Source: JBEVJC01 sp040510375 (GTDB lineage Bacteria > Bacteroidota > Bacteroidia > Chitinophagales > Chitinophagaceae). From it: 64,000 nt of DNA. The notes beneath the pieces are model-generated. The model did not search any database. It had not been told where the DNA came from and saw only the letters and a list, made by a program, of their open reading frames with translations. Each line of letters begins with the position of its first letter. Positions within the stretch are counted from its first letter, which is position 1. The DNA is taken from assembly GCA_040510375.1 (NCBI GenBank), contig JBEVJC010000003.1:68455-132454 (forward strand), read 5' to 3'. The position numbers and the translations under genes were made by a program. This document shows positions 36,171 through 45,852 of this stretch, in pieces.

Positions 36171-37613
36171 TTACAAACTGCGCCGGCTTTTCAGGTCGGA
36201 TTCAATCTTCAATTCCATCTTTTTATTTATTTCATAAAAAAACAATAAACCTGCTCCTATCAAAAACGGAATGGCTGGGAAAACACTAACCAGTAACCTG
36301 GTGCCTTCAATTGCTGTTCCGGTCTGAGCTTCGGTACTATTGGGCAGGTAATCAAAATAACCCAGGATACGGGTGAGTAATGCACTGCCGATACTTAATC
36401 CACCTTTTAAACCCACCATCATGGCCGAAAAAATAATGGCTGTGGCACGACGGTTATTTTTCCATTCGCTGTAGTCGGCCACATCAGCGATCATAGCCCA
36501 GAGAATGGGAATGGTAATTCCATAAAAGAAGCCGTGTAAAATCTGTGATGCAAACATCAGGCCTACGGATTGTGGGGCAAAAAAGTAGAAAAGCAGGATA
36601 AACAACGTGGAAATAAACAGGGCTATTCCAAAAACATCCCTTTTACCATATTTATCCGCCAGTCGTTTGGAGAGGGTAATACCCACGATCATGAAGATGA
36701 TCCCACCTGCATTGAACAGGCCGAAGCCGGCAGCCACGGGGTCTTCTCCAAAGAAATTGACACCAATACCGGACAGGCCGTTCAGGATAGGTTCGATAAA
36801 ACTGGTGAGTGCCTGTTTATCTACATAGTTCTTGAAATAATAGACATAGGCTCCGCCCTTCATAGCCAGGGTGATAAACACCAGGGTGGTAAGCAACAGC
36901 ATAATCAGCCAGGGTCGGTTTTTCACCAGGTCGGAGAGGTCTTCGCTGAGGCTGGACTTTTGTTCGGGTTTGGGGACAATCCGTTCACGTGTACTAAGGA
37001 AGGTAATCAGCAACATCACCGTTCCGATGATTGCGAGCCAGGTCATCACTTTTTCGATCCCAACGGCTTTATCACCTCCACCTGCTGATTCGATGATGGG
37101 CAGCATAAATACCTGCACAAAGAACTGGGCAAACATAACCGCTACAAAACGGTAGGCCGACATACTGTTCCGTTCTTTCATATCACCCGTTATCACGCCG
37201 CTGAGGGCGGAATAGGGCAGGTTGTTGGCGGCATACAGTAACAGCAGGAAGGAATAGGTGATTACGGCATAGATCACTTTACCCTTGTACGAAAAATCGG
37301 GTGTGCTGAATGCAAGCAGGGCTGCTACTCCCAGGGGTATGGCGGTAAAAAGGATCCATGGCCTGAATTTCCCCCATCTTGAAACTGTCCTGTCGGCAAT
37401 GGCACCAATGATTGGATTAAATCCGAAAGCCGCAACCAGTCCCACTGTCAGGATGATCGCCGATGCATGGTTAGCCTCGAGCCCATAGATATCGGTATAA
37501 AAATAGGCGAGGTAGGTGATCAGGGTCTGGAATACAAGGTTAGCAGCCAGGTCGCCCAGGCTATAACCTACTTTTTCGAGGACGGATAATTTTTGTGAGT
37601 TGTTTTTGTTCAT
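36171..37613 (-). CDS. GPH-family sugar:cation symporter
   Basis: A 480-residue inner-membrane protein with about 12 hydrophobic helices. Glycoside-pentoside-hexuronide (GPH) signatures: VGYSLGDLAANLVFQ at the start, FNPIIGAIADRT and RWGKFRPWIL in the first loop, and ADKYGKRDVFGIAL in the middle. Members move small glycosides, including xylosides, with H+ or Na+. Placed between GH10 and the cytosolic GH43, it is the probable importer of xylo-oligosaccharides. Gaps are 28 and 10 bp, so it is co-transcribed. Confidence 0.93.
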   Translation of the reverse strand: MNKNNSQKLSVLEKVGYSLGDLAANLVFQTLITYLAYFYTDIYGLEANHASAIILTVGLVAAFGFNPIIGAIADRTVSRWGKFRPWILFTAIPLGVAALLAFSTPDFSYKGKVIYAVITYSFLLLLYAANNLPYSALSGVITGDMKERNSMSAYRFVAVMFAQFFVQVFMLPIIESAGGGDKAVGIEKVMTWLAIIGTVMLLITFLSTRERIVPKPEQKSSLSEDLSDLVKNRPWLIMLLLTTLVFITLAMKGGAYVYYFKNYVDKQALTSFIEPILNGLSGIGVNFFGEDPVAAGFGLFNAGGIIFMIVGITLSKRLADKYGKRDVFGIALFISTLFILLFYFFAPQSVGLMFASQILHGFFYGITIPILWAMIADVADYSEWKNNRRATAIIFSAMMVGLKGGLSIGSALLTRILGYFDYLPNSTEAQTGTAIEGTRLLVSVFPAIPFLIGAGLLFFYEINKKMELKIESDLKSRRSL

Positions 37614-37623
37614 GGTTTACAGG

Positions 37624-38769
37624 TTAAAATGGCCGCTTTGGTGAATTGCGTTTGGTATCTATTACTTTATAAAATGCGGGTTTGGGTTTGAGCTGGCGGT
37701 CAAATAAAAGCGGATAGTTGGTCCGGCCACGAACAGGCCAGTCGTTCAGCCAGCTTTGTCCATCGTCCACACCCCAGAACGTTACGCGGGTTACTATATC
37801 CTTGTGTTTAAGGAAGAGGTTGAACAGGGCTTCATAATCACTGGCGAGTTGTTGTTGCACGCTATCGGGAAGGCCGTTTGGATAGGGATTCAGCGCGGGA
37901 CTGGCCTGCACCCGCTGGCTGACCTCGGCGCCCTGGAAATTACGAGGCAGCACTTCAATATCCAGTTCAGTAAACATGACCTTGATGCCCAGTGCACCGT
38001 AGGCGATGATACTTTCTTCAATATCTTTCAGCGGGATCTTTCCTACATGCCAGTGTCCCTGGATACCCACCCCGTCGATGCGGACTCCTGCGGCCTGGAT
38101 TTTTTTAATCAGTGCGATGCAGCCGGCGCGTTTGGCAGGTTGTTCATTATTGTAATCATTATAATACAGTTCGGTGCCGGGTGAAGCAGCCTGTGCAAGT
38201 CGGAATGCTTCGGTTACAAAACCATCTCCCATTTTTTTAAGAAAGATGGAATTGCGCATGGTACCGTCTTCATTTAATGCTTCGTTCACCACATCCCAGG
38301 AAAAAACCTTCCCATTGTTATATCTGCCGGCAACGGTAGTGATATGTTCCCTGACAAACAAACGGAATGAATCCTCACTCTGGATCTGACGCGCAAACTG
38401 GGGCAGCTGGCTATGCCAGATCAGGGTATGCCCGTTGATCCGGATATTATTTTTTTTCCCGTAGTCTACCAGTTTATCAGACAGGTCAAAATTGTATTCA
38501 TTCCATTTGGGATGGATGATCTCTGCCTTCATGATATTTTCAGGAGTGGCCATGTTAAATTGTTGCGGTATCAGTTCTGCGGCCCCCGGATTTTTTTCTT
38601 CTATCTGTGCGGCATTCAGTGCAGTGCCGATCGTAAAATCATTCTGGAAAGTTTCTTTCAGTGAGGGTATTGGAGCGGCGGCTGTATTTTTTTTACCCGC
38701 AGTACAACTGCCTAATAGCATTGCCCCGTACAGGACGGCCAAACCAGCGGTTATTTTCTGAGTTGTCAT
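37624..38769 (-). CDS. GH10 endo-1,4-beta-xylanase, lipoprotein
   Basis: A 381-residue protein with lipobox LLGSCTAG (Cys22), so anchored in a membrane and probably surface-exposed. The GH10 barrel has NGHTLIWHSQLPQF, acid/base Glu163 in SWDVVNEAL and nucleophile Glu268 in VMFTELDIEV, with a C-terminal FWGVDDGQSWLN. It cleaves internal beta-1,4-xylosidic bonds, tolerating side chains better than GH11. It is the only endo-xylanase in the window and lies 3 bp from the GH115 stop, so it is tightly linked in the operon. Confidence 0.95.
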   Translation of the reverse strand: MTTQKITAGLAVLYGAMLLGSCTAGKKNTAAAPIPSLKETFQNDFTIGTALNAAQIEEKNPGAAELIPQQFNMATPENIMKAEIIHPKWNEYNFDLSDKLVDYGKKNNIRINGHTLIWHSQLPQFARQIQSEDSFRLFVREHITTVAGRYNNGKVFSWDVVNEALNEDGTMRNSIFLKKMGDGFVTEAFRLAQAASPGTELYYNDYNNEQPAKRAGCIALIKKIQAAGVRIDGVGIQGHWHVGKIPLKDIEESIIAYGALGIKVMFTELDIEVLPRNFQGAEVSQRVQASPALNPYPNGLPDSVQQQLASDYEALFNLFLKHKDIVTRVTFWGVDDGQSWLNDWPVRGRTNYPLLFDRQLKPKPAFYKVIDTKRNSPKRPF

Positions 38770-38772
38770 ATT

Positions 38773-41313
38773 TTAATTTTTAGAAGTGATTTTTATAGTT
38801 TCAACTGGTCCGAGATATGTTTTCTCCGTGTCGCCAAAATCAAGTACGATCTTCTGAAGCACCAGGCCAGGATCGACCATCCAGTATTTCACCAGGTGTT
38901 TACCAGGTTTATTGATTTTATGTTTCGTTGGTTTTATAATGATATTTTCCGCCACCCATTTATTCCAGATGCCCGAGATTGAATTTTTGTCTTCCTTATT
39001 AATACTTACAACCTGTGGCAATTCATCGTCGATCGAAATGGCATATTGTAATCCCTCATCGGCCGACTGGAAATTCAATGAAGGGGAGTGGTAGGTATTG
39101 ATGGTAACATCCCCTTCGCCGTAAGTATAAATTTCATAAACGAGGTGGGGCGAATTACCGCCTGGTTTCTGTGCGGCACTGATAACCGGGAAGGCGGTGA
39201 TGGCCGAACCGGTGCGGCCATGGTCGGGCAATACAGTCCATTTGATATTACCGGTATTCACAGCATTGGTATAATGATCAGCGTTGATGGATACACCCGA
39301 TTGCTGCAACTGGTAAAAAACATTTACGGGGCGGCCTTCGGGAATTAGGGTACCCATCAGGTCGGGCACACCGGGTTCTGTTTGTTGAACGGCGGAGTCG
39401 GGACTTACATATTTCAGTTCGGGAATCTTCTGCACCGCGGGCTGTTGCCAGTAAGTATAACCAATATGGGTCTGGTCCATCAGGTGATTCCACTTGCCAC
39501 CACCCAGCTGGTGGTATTGCATAGTGATCAGCGAATCTTTGATGAATAGCTCTTTAACTATATCGGCATAGGTATTTGCCACCAGCCATTTTTTAGTGTA
39601 AGCCTGCCTGTTCAGTGCAACATTGTAGTACAGCTGGTTGAGGTTTGCATTTGCCTTTACAGGATGTAACACCAGTTGGAAGAAAGCGTCTTTATATTCC
39701 GGTGGGATCCTTGCTTCCAGCTGGTCGGTTGTTGTTTGTAAATCGGTATATTCCTGGACAATACTTGCCCATTCACCACTTGCCAGGTCATAGGTGTTGG
39801 CATCCAGTAATTCGGGTTTCCTCCTGGAGTTATATTTACTGTATCTGGAAAGAATGTCTGCGATCTCTTTGGCTACCGGTTTCCCAAATTGATCTGCTGC
39901 CCATTTTTCTGTATAGGATTGCAGGTCCGCAGCACCGATCCTGTCTGGATTCCACGCGTAATCAAGAAAAAAGGAAACCGGGAATTCCATTGGTTTTATA
40001 TCTCCAACATTCACAATCCATATTTCACGCGCGTTATATTCCCATGCAAGATGCATCTGTTCCCAGATACGTGGGAGCGGATTTGTATTAAGCCATTTAT
40101 AATTACGTGGTCCGCCTACATAATCGAAATGATAATAAATACCATAACCACCTTTTCTTGGCTTCGAATTCAGTTTGGGTAGTTTGCGGATATTACCCCA
40201 GTTGTCATCACAAAGCAGGAGTGTTACGTCATCGGGCACGCGCATTCCTTTATCATAATAATCCTGCACTTCCTTGTAGAGTGCCCAGAGTTGCGGGGTT
40301 TCGCTGGCCGGCTGGCCCGTTGTTTCGCTGATGATTTGCCGCTGGTCCTTTACAATCCTTTCCAGTAAAGAGGTTGCGGTCTCCCTTGACATTGGTTCAT
40401 CACCATCGCCCCGCATTCCAACCGTTACTATTTTTTCATTGCGGGCGCGTTCCATGCCCTGGCGCCAGAAATTTTTCAGGTTAACTGCATTACTGTCGTA
40501 ATTCCATTTACCGGTGCCATACTTCCGCCACTCATCATGCGCGCGCATCAGTGGTTCGTGGTGGGAGGTGCCTATAACGATACCATATTTTTCCGCTGCC
40601 CTGATATTTAAAGAATCATCATCATAAAATTTATTGCCCCACATGGCGGGCCAGATATAATTTCCTTTCAGCCGGAGGATCAGTTCAAATACTTTTTCAT
40701 AAAAGCCATGATTGAATCCGCCGAACTTTTCTTTGGTCCATCCGGAAAGTGCGGGTGCTTCATCATTTATAAAAATGCCCCTGTATTTTACGCGCGGTGC
40801 GTCACTGGTGGTTGTATTTCTTTTGATGTAGATCCTTTCTTTCTTTTTAACGGGCACATCAGCCCACCAGTACCAGGGTGATACACCCAGCTGGCGGGAG
40901 AGTTCAAATACGCCGAAAGCCGTTCCCCGCCGGTCGCTGCCGGTTATGATAATCTGTTTATCGGTGGTCCGGATCTGATAGGTTTCCCATTTCCCCTTCA
41001 GGGCGTTCAGGTTGACTATTCCTTTTTGCGCAGCAGATCGGATCAGGGATGATTTGTCAGCGGAGCCAATGATAATAGCTGCTGTTGTGGGCACAGTGGC
41101 ACTGATGGGAATTTTTATACCGGTTACCATTTCAAGATCTGATTGCAGCAGCAGGGCCGATTGGCCCACCAGTTCAACATCAGCCGGATCAACGCAGATA
41201 ACGGCATTGGTTAGCTCAAATGTTTCCTTACCGGCCTGTTCCAATACAATGGATTGTGCGCTGGTACAATGTGAAAGGAAGGTGATGGTTGCAATCGTTA
41301 GTATTCTTCTCAT
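38773..41313 (-). CDS. GH115 xylan alpha-1,2-glucuronidase
   Basis: A protein of 846 residues after choosing the ATG at 41311-41313, which begins a signal peptide (MRRILTIATITFLSHCTSAQ). GH115 hallmarks: ITGSDRRGTAFGVFELSRQ, SPWYWWADVPVKKKERIYI, KYRGIFINDEAPAL, RLKGNYIWPAMWG, IGTSHHEPLMRAHDEW, and VTVGMRGDGDEPM. GH115 enzymes remove (4-O-methyl-)glucuronic acid from internal xylose residues of polymeric xylan, complementing GH67, which needs a terminal position. A C-terminal region of about 200 residues (beta-rich) matches the family's usual length. Confidence 0.94.
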   Translation of the reverse strand: MRRILTIATITFLSHCTSAQSIVLEQAGKETFELTNAVICVDPADVELVGQSALLLQSDLEMVTGIKIPISATVPTTAAIIIGSADKSSLIRSAAQKGIVNLNALKGKWETYQIRTTDKQIIITGSDRRGTAFGVFELSRQLGVSPWYWWADVPVKKKERIYIKRNTTTSDAPRVKYRGIFINDEAPALSGWTKEKFGGFNHGFYEKVFELILRLKGNYIWPAMWGNKFYDDDSLNIRAAEKYGIVIGTSHHEPLMRAHDEWRKYGTGKWNYDSNAVNLKNFWRQGMERARNEKIVTVGMRGDGDEPMSRETATSLLERIVKDQRQIISETTGQPASETPQLWALYKEVQDYYDKGMRVPDDVTLLLCDDNWGNIRKLPKLNSKPRKGGYGIYYHFDYVGGPRNYKWLNTNPLPRIWEQMHLAWEYNAREIWIVNVGDIKPMEFPVSFFLDYAWNPDRIGAADLQSYTEKWAADQFGKPVAKEIADILSRYSKYNSRRKPELLDANTYDLASGEWASIVQEYTDLQTTTDQLEARIPPEYKDAFFQLVLHPVKANANLNQLYYNVALNRQAYTKKWLVANTYADIVKELFIKDSLITMQYHQLGGGKWNHLMDQTHIGYTYWQQPAVQKIPELKYVSPDSAVQQTEPGVPDLMGTLIPEGRPVNVFYQLQQSGVSINADHYTNAVNTGNIKWTVLPDHGRTGSAITAFPVISAAQKPGGNSPHLVYEIYTYGEGDVTINTYHSPSLNFQSADEGLQYAISIDDELPQVVSINKEDKNSISGIWNKWVAENIIIKPTKHKINKPGKHLVKYWMVDPGLVLQKIVLDFGDTEKTYLGPVETIKITSKN

Positions 41314-41326
41314 AGCAGTTTGATTT

Positions 41327-42076
41327 TTAAAAGCCGATACTGTTCCCGCCGTCAACCGGCAGGATCACACCGGTAATGAATTTTGCGGCATCACTAGCCA
41401 GGAACCAGGCGGCTTCGCCTATATCGTTTGCTTCGCCCATGATGCCCATTGGTGTCCGGCCAAATACCTTGGCCTTCCGTTCAGGATCATTGTCGAGGGC
41501 TTTAGCGGTCATCTCAGAATAAATAAATCCGGGCGCAATAGCATTCACACGAATCCCTTTGGGCGAGAGTTCCACGGCCATGGCCCTGGTCATCCCATCC
41601 ACTGCAGTCTTGCTGGCCGAGTAGGCAATCACTTTGGGGATACCATATTGTGCCGCCATGGAACTTATATTGATGATACAGCCGGAACCCGCTGGCAGCA
41701 TATGTTTTACCACTTCGCGACTCATAGTGAAAACTGAGGTAAGATTGGTGAGAATGACCTGTTGGAATTCGGTATCGGTAACTTCAGTGAATTCTTTTTT
41801 CATGTTGATACCGGCATTGTTGACCAGGATATCAATGGAACCGAACCGGTTAATTATATCTTGTATAAAGGCGGGAATGGATGGGAGGTCGGATACGTCG
41901 TAGGCCATGGCGTGACAAAGAACTCCCAGTTCCTGTTTAGCCAGTTCCAGTTTTTCCTTATTCCTGCCCACGATGATGGTCTCCACTCCCTGTTGGATAA
42001 ATTTTCCGGCAATGGCCAGGCCCAGGCCTGATCCGCCTCCGGTTACAATTGCCAGTTTTCTTTTTGCTGCTGTCAT
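41327..42076 (-). CDS. SDR oxidoreductase, possible D-mannonate/fructuronate reductase
   Basis: A 249-residue classical short-chain dehydrogenase: TGGGSGLG cofactor motif (12-19), NNAG (86-89), Ser139, Tyr152 and Lys156 (AYSASKTAVDG). No signal peptide. It lies between GH67 and GH115, the two enzymes that release glucuronate, and uxuA (mannonate dehydratase) is in the divergent operon. An SDR-type fructuronate reductase (UxuB role, as known in Bacillus) would fill the step between them. This is inference from context; the family alone gives only an NAD(P)-dependent alcohol dehydrogenase. Confidence 0.8.
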   Translation of the reverse strand: MTAAKRKLAIVTGGGSGLGLAIAGKFIQQGVETIIVGRNKEKLELAKQELGVLCHAMAYDVSDLPSIPAFIQDIINRFGSIDILVNNAGINMKKEFTEVTDTEFQQVILTNLTSVFTMSREVVKHMLPAGSGCIINISSMAAQYGIPKVIAYSASKTAVDGMTRAMAVELSPKGIRVNAIAPGFIYSEMTAKALDNDPERKAKVFGRTPMGIMGEANDIGEAAWFLASDAAKFITGVILPVDGGNSIGF

Positions 42077-42094
42077 GTGAGCTGGTTTTATTTA

Positions 42095-44245
42095 TTAATT
42101 ACCTGGTGCAAATGGAAACCGCAGGCTTTGATAATAGCTGAGACTTTTATCCGGTTGTTGGTACCCGGAAGGGATTGGCCGTTTACTGAATGTCTGGAAG
42201 TACAACAGGCATGCATTCCGCCACCAGACCGCTTCATCATATTGTATGGCCAGCAGCATCCGTACCTGTTCAAATCTTTCACTGTCTACAAATCCCTTCA
42301 GACCCTTCCAGGTCTTCTGCATTTGCGCTACCTCTTCAGCCCCGGTGTAATATTGATAACATAATTCTTCCCACAGGTCCCTTCCGCTTTTCATTTTAAA
42401 GTCCCAGGGCACATGATGAAACCACAAAAGGTTTTTCTCCTCGCAGGTAGCGATATTTTCCCATTGTTTCCTGACCTCAGGTGAATATTGCGAGAGGGCA
42501 TTACTCCCGGTACTGGTGCGGTTAAATCCGAGGCCGATACTATCTGCCTTATGATAATATACCGGATTCCATTCCGGCCGGGAAAGGTTGCTCACCCAGG
42601 GAGCGGGTCCGTAGTGGTGACCGGTGTTCATGATATGGTGAAGTCCTATCGGGTTGGAATACCGGACCATCGTCTCCCTGCTGTTAAGGATAAATTCAGT
42701 GGCTGCTTTCAGGAATACGGATTGGTTGCTGAAGGTCATCCGTAACCATTCATCAGCAATCTGTTCGCTGCTGAGGGAGTGATCCCATGTTAGCCTGCCG
42801 AGGGCATACCAGTTTGCCTGTGCAAATGGATGGCCGCACCAGTTTATATCGGTGCCGATATTTGCCACACCGGCCATGCCGGACAACCGGTGATTATCCA
42901 GGCTGCCGTCGACAATACGGGCGACCGTGCTGCCGCTGCCTTTCTGGTATGTATCACTTTCCAGAGTTTCCTTGAACAGGGGTGCAAGGAAAACAAGGTT
43001 GGTCGACTGGCCCAGGTATTCCTGCGTAACCTGGAATTCCATCATCAGCGGGGTTTTGGGCATGGCACCGAACAGGGGATGGAATGGTTCGCGGGGCATG
43101 AAATCAATGGCGCCGTTTTTTACCTGCACCATTACATTGTCACGGAATTTTCCATCAAGCGGGACAAAGTCATTGTATGCCTGCATATGCCGGTCCACCG
43201 GGTTCTCGTGACTATAAACAAAAGCACGCCAGATGATGATTCCCTTATGAGGTGCAATGGCATCGGCCAGCATATTGGCACCATCAGCATGGGTTCGTTT
43301 ATAATCCTGTGGTCCGGGCTGGCCTTCACTATTGGCCTTTACCAGGAAGCCACCGAAATCTGGTACATATGTGTAAATCTCATTGATCTTTTCTTTCCAC
43401 CACGACTGCACTTCATCATTCAGCGGATCCGCAGTCTTCAGTTTACCCAGTTCAATCGGGGCACTGAATTTTGCTGTAAGGAAAACCCTGATTCCATAAG
43501 GCCGGAACAGATCGGCAAGGGCCCTCAGTTTTGCCAGGTAGGGTTGTGTGAGGCTGATGGCGTTGGCATTTACATTGGTCAGCACAACACCATTGATACC
43601 GATTGAAACATTGGCGCGGGCATAATCAATATAACGCTGATCGATATATCCCGGTAGTGTATGCCAGTTCCAGATGGAAAATCCGGCGTAACCCCGTTCA
43701 ACTGTCCGGTTGAGGTTATCCCAATGATTCAGCATCCGGTATTTCATTTTCGGTTTTGAGACAAAGTCGGGTTTATCAATCGGCTGACGGGTCTGGATCA
43801 ACCGCAGGAAATGAAACACTCCATATAATACACCGAAATCTGAATTGGCACTGATGATAGTAGTCTTTTTTCCGTTGACCATCCGGGTGAGGATAACAAA
43901 TCCCTCTTCGCCCGCCTGTTCCAGCAGAGAAGCGGGTACTGAGTTACGGATCAGCGGGGAGGAAGAAGCGGAACCCGCGATCAGTTGTCCACCCCGGCCT
44001 GCAACGCTTGCCAGCGGGATTTTTTTCTGGAGCATGGCAGGAAGTCCCTTCATCAGTTCATCCTTAACCAGGTCCATGGTAGGGGATGAGCCGGTAACCG
44101 TCAGTGAACTGACCTGGTTACGGTACGATTGAAGTAAGGCAGGATCCTCTACAGGCGTGTATCTTAGCCAGAGCTCGTATCCGGTCTCGGCAGTTGCTGT
44201 CAGGATAATAAAAAGCGTAAAAAGTAGAATCGTTATTTTTTTCAT
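42095..44245 (-). CDS. GH67 alpha-glucuronidase
   Basis: A 716-residue exported enzyme (signal peptide MKKITILLFTLFIILTATAE). GH67 features: YRMLNHWDNLNRTVERGYAG, acid Glu308 in LVKANSEGQPGPQ, and the base pair in YNDFVPLDGKF (Asp) and MMEFQVTQEYLGQ (Glu). GH67 removes (4-O-methyl-)glucuronic acid from the non-reducing end of short aldouronic acids. Signal peptide and position suggest a periplasmic role after GH10 action. It follows the lacI-type gene by 12 bp. Confidence 0.95.
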   Translation of the reverse strand: MKKITILLFTLFIILTATAETGYELWLRYTPVEDPALLQSYRNQVSSLTVTGSSPTMDLVKDELMKGLPAMLQKKIPLASVAGRGGQLIAGSASSSPLIRNSVPASLLEQAGEEGFVILTRMVNGKKTTIISANSDFGVLYGVFHFLRLIQTRQPIDKPDFVSKPKMKYRMLNHWDNLNRTVERGYAGFSIWNWHTLPGYIDQRYIDYARANVSIGINGVVLTNVNANAISLTQPYLAKLRALADLFRPYGIRVFLTAKFSAPIELGKLKTADPLNDEVQSWWKEKINEIYTYVPDFGGFLVKANSEGQPGPQDYKRTHADGANMLADAIAPHKGIIIWRAFVYSHENPVDRHMQAYNDFVPLDGKFRDNVMVQVKNGAIDFMPREPFHPLFGAMPKTPLMMEFQVTQEYLGQSTNLVFLAPLFKETLESDTYQKGSGSTVARIVDGSLDNHRLSGMAGVANIGTDINWCGHPFAQANWYALGRLTWDHSLSSEQIADEWLRMTFSNQSVFLKAATEFILNSRETMVRYSNPIGLHHIMNTGHHYGPAPWVSNLSRPEWNPVYYHKADSIGLGFNRTSTGSNALSQYSPEVRKQWENIATCEEKNLLWFHHVPWDFKMKSGRDLWEELCYQYYTGAEEVAQMQKTWKGLKGFVDSERFEQVRMLLAIQYDEAVWWRNACLLYFQTFSKRPIPSGYQQPDKSLSYYQSLRFPFAPGN

Positions 44246-44257
44246 ATGGGTGTTGAA

Positions 44258-45298
44258 CTATTTTGGATGGGTTCCGCCTTTCAGCGAGGAATTTCGGATG
44301 ATCAGTTCGGAGCGGATCACAATCGTGTTTGTATTTTTGATATTAATCTCACCATTCAGGTGGTTGATCAGGTTGCGGGCGGCAATCTCCCCCATATCTA
44401 TGCCGGGATAATCGATGGTGGTCAGTCTGGGTTCAACGATCTTGGCAATCGCATCATTATTAAAACCCACTATTGCTATATCTTCCGGGATACGGATCCC
44501 GTTTTCTTTCAGGATCTGCATACAAACCGCAGCGGAAAAATCATTGGTAATAAAAGCGCCGTCGGGTAATGGCTGCATCTTAAGGATTTCTTTTGCCGCT
44601 TCCACGCCACCCTGTTCGCTCAGGTCCTTGATCAGGACCTGGTCCTTTTCGAAACTGATATTATTATCGAACAGCGCATCCCGGTAACCTTTGTGACGCT
44701 GGGCGTACACATTACGTTTCAGGCTTCCGGTAACCAGCACAATCTTCCGGCAACCCTGGTCAATCAGGTGCTGGGTGGCCGTGTAGCCACATTTATAATT
44801 GTCAATTATGACATTGGTGCTTTCTGATTGTTCCTCCACCCGGTCGAAAAAAATCACCGGGATGCCGCGTTCCCGGAATTGTTTGAAATGATCAAGGCCT
44901 TTGGTATCAAAGGAGAGGGAGGCGATCAGTCCATCAACGCGTTTGTGGAACAGGTTGAGGGCGTTTGCTTCTTCTTTTTTAAAACTCTCCGATGAGTGCG
45001 TTATAATAAGATCGTATCCGGCTTCTGATGTTATTTTCTCGATCCCCGAAAGTACCGATGTGATAAAATTACTCCTCAGTTCATGCACGATTATGCCAAT
45101 GGTGTTGGACTTCTGGTTGCGCAGGCTGCTGGCAAAATTATTATGCCTGTATCCCAGTTTCTGTGCTGCCTGTTGCACCAGTGCCCTGGTTTTTTTATTA
45201 ATGACGGGATTGTCCCGTAACGCCCGGCTGACAGTAGCGGAGGAGAGAGAAAGTTTTTGTGCGATATCGTAAATGGTAACTTCTTGTTTAGGTTTCAT
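44258..45298 (-). CDS. LacI-family transcriptional regulator of the xylan locus
   Basis: A 346-residue protein starting MKPKQEVTIYDIAQ (ATG at 45296-45298); an open frame extends further upstream but would place the operator inside the gene. The N-terminal LacI helix-turn-helix is SLSSATVSRALRDNPVIN and the hinge LGYRHNNFASSLR; the rest is a periplasmic-binding-protein-like sensor domain. It is the first gene of the xylan operon. A 13-bp site abuts its start, and the same site occurs upstream of xylA, so it probably represses itself, the operon and xylA. The effector is unknown, perhaps xylose, a xylo-oligosaccharide or an uronate. Confidence 0.92.
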   Translation of the reverse strand: MKPKQEVTIYDIAQKLSLSSATVSRALRDNPVINKKTRALVQQAAQKLGYRHNNFASSLRNQKSNTIGIIVHELRSNFITSVLSGIEKITSEAGYDLIITHSSESFKKEEANALNLFHKRVDGLIASLSFDTKGLDHFKQFRERGIPVIFFDRVEEQSESTNVIIDNYKCGYTATQHLIDQGCRKIVLVTGSLKRNVYAQRHKGYRDALFDNNISFEKDQVLIKDLSEQGGVEAAKEILKMQPLPDGAFITNDFSAAVCMQILKENGIRIPEDIAIVGFNNDAIAKIVEPRLTTIDYPGIDMGEIAARNLINHLNGEINIKNTNTIVIRSELIIRNSSLKGGTHPK

Positions 45299-45300
45299 TT

Positions 45301-45313
45301 TGCAATCGGTTGC
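45301..45313. promoter_or_regulatory. probable LacI operator at the lacI start
   Basis: TGCAATCGGTTGC is a LacI-like imperfect palindrome (GCAA....TTGC). It lies 2 bp upstream of the lacI start codon and is identical to the copy at 45575. Confidence 0.65.
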
Positions 45314-45371
45314 TTGAAGATCGCAAAAAAAATTAAAATCGGGCCGCTGTTTTTGATCCGGACGGATAAGC

Positions 45372-45387
45372 ATTGTTTAAAAACAAT
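45372..45387. promoter_or_regulatory. palindrome in the lacI-xylA divergent gap
   Basis: ATTGTTT and AAACAAT flank a 2-nt centre, 74-89 bp upstream of the lacI start. Next to it ATCCGGACGGAT (45356-45367) is a second short palindrome. Both could bind regulators of the lacI promoter. Confidence 0.35.
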
Positions 45388-45574
45388 ATCGGCACCCGTC
45401 TAACCCGACTTTAAGCGGTAAATGGGGGAAATAGCCGGTTTTAGAACGCGCGGGGACAGGGAAAATGTCTGGCCGGTTGATTTAAAAATCGGGGAACAGG
45501 TACCGGGACTGGTGCGGGAAGGGCCCTGGAAGGGCCGGTATAACCTGAAAAAAAATCCGGAAAGAAAATAAAAT

Positions 45575-45587
45575 TGCAATCGGTTGC
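45575..45587. promoter_or_regulatory. probable LacI operator upstream of xylA
   Basis: A second exact copy of TGCAATCGGTTGC, 405 bp upstream of the xylA start, overlapping the -33 region of a candidate promoter. Confidence 0.65.
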
Positions 45588-45613
45588 TATTTTACTAAAT
45601 ACTACTATATTCG
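45584..45613 (+). promoter_or_regulatory. candidate promoter for xylA-uxuA-xylB
   Basis: TTG (45584-45586) and TATATTCG (45606-45613, one mismatch to the Bacteroidota -7 consensus TAnnTTTG) are separated by 19 nt, a normal spacing for this phylum. The match is imperfect, so this is an inference. Confidence 0.35.
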
Positions 45614-45666
45614 TTCTGGCGACTACTCATTTCTGCGCGCGATTGAACCAACAAACTGGAAGCTGT

Positions 45667-45714
45667 ATGAAAAAACCTCTTACCATTGACGTAATACTTT
45701 TTTCCCTCCTTTAA
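45667..45714 (+). other. 15-codon open frame in the xylA leader
   Basis: Reads MKKPLTIDVILFSLL followed by TAA, about 55 nt after the candidate promoter and about 110 nt before the leader hairpin. It may be a leader peptide, or chance. Confidence 0.25.
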
Positions 45715-45821
45715 GTTGCTGGTTCCCCGCTATCGTATTTTAATTTTTACCGGATTGAATAACCAATATGTAAACAGGAGACAATTAATGATTTGAGCAT
45801 AGCAATTCTAAGCAATCAATC

Positions 45822-45852
45822 GGAGGGATGAATCTTCATCCTTCCCTTTTTT
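45822..45852 (+). terminator. terminator-like hairpin inside the xylA leader
   Basis: A 10-bp stem (GGAGGGATGA / TCATCCTTCC, one G-U pair) with an ATCT loop is followed by CTTTTTT, 140 bp before the xylA start. No gene of normal size precedes it on this strand, so it looks like an attenuator or the end of a small transcript. The stem also ends in the U-tract orientation only for the plus strand. Confidence 0.7.

Noticed and set aside
42830..43606. 258-residue plus-strand frame inside the GH67 gene
   Set aside because: It is antisense to conserved GH67 motifs and lacks any family features.
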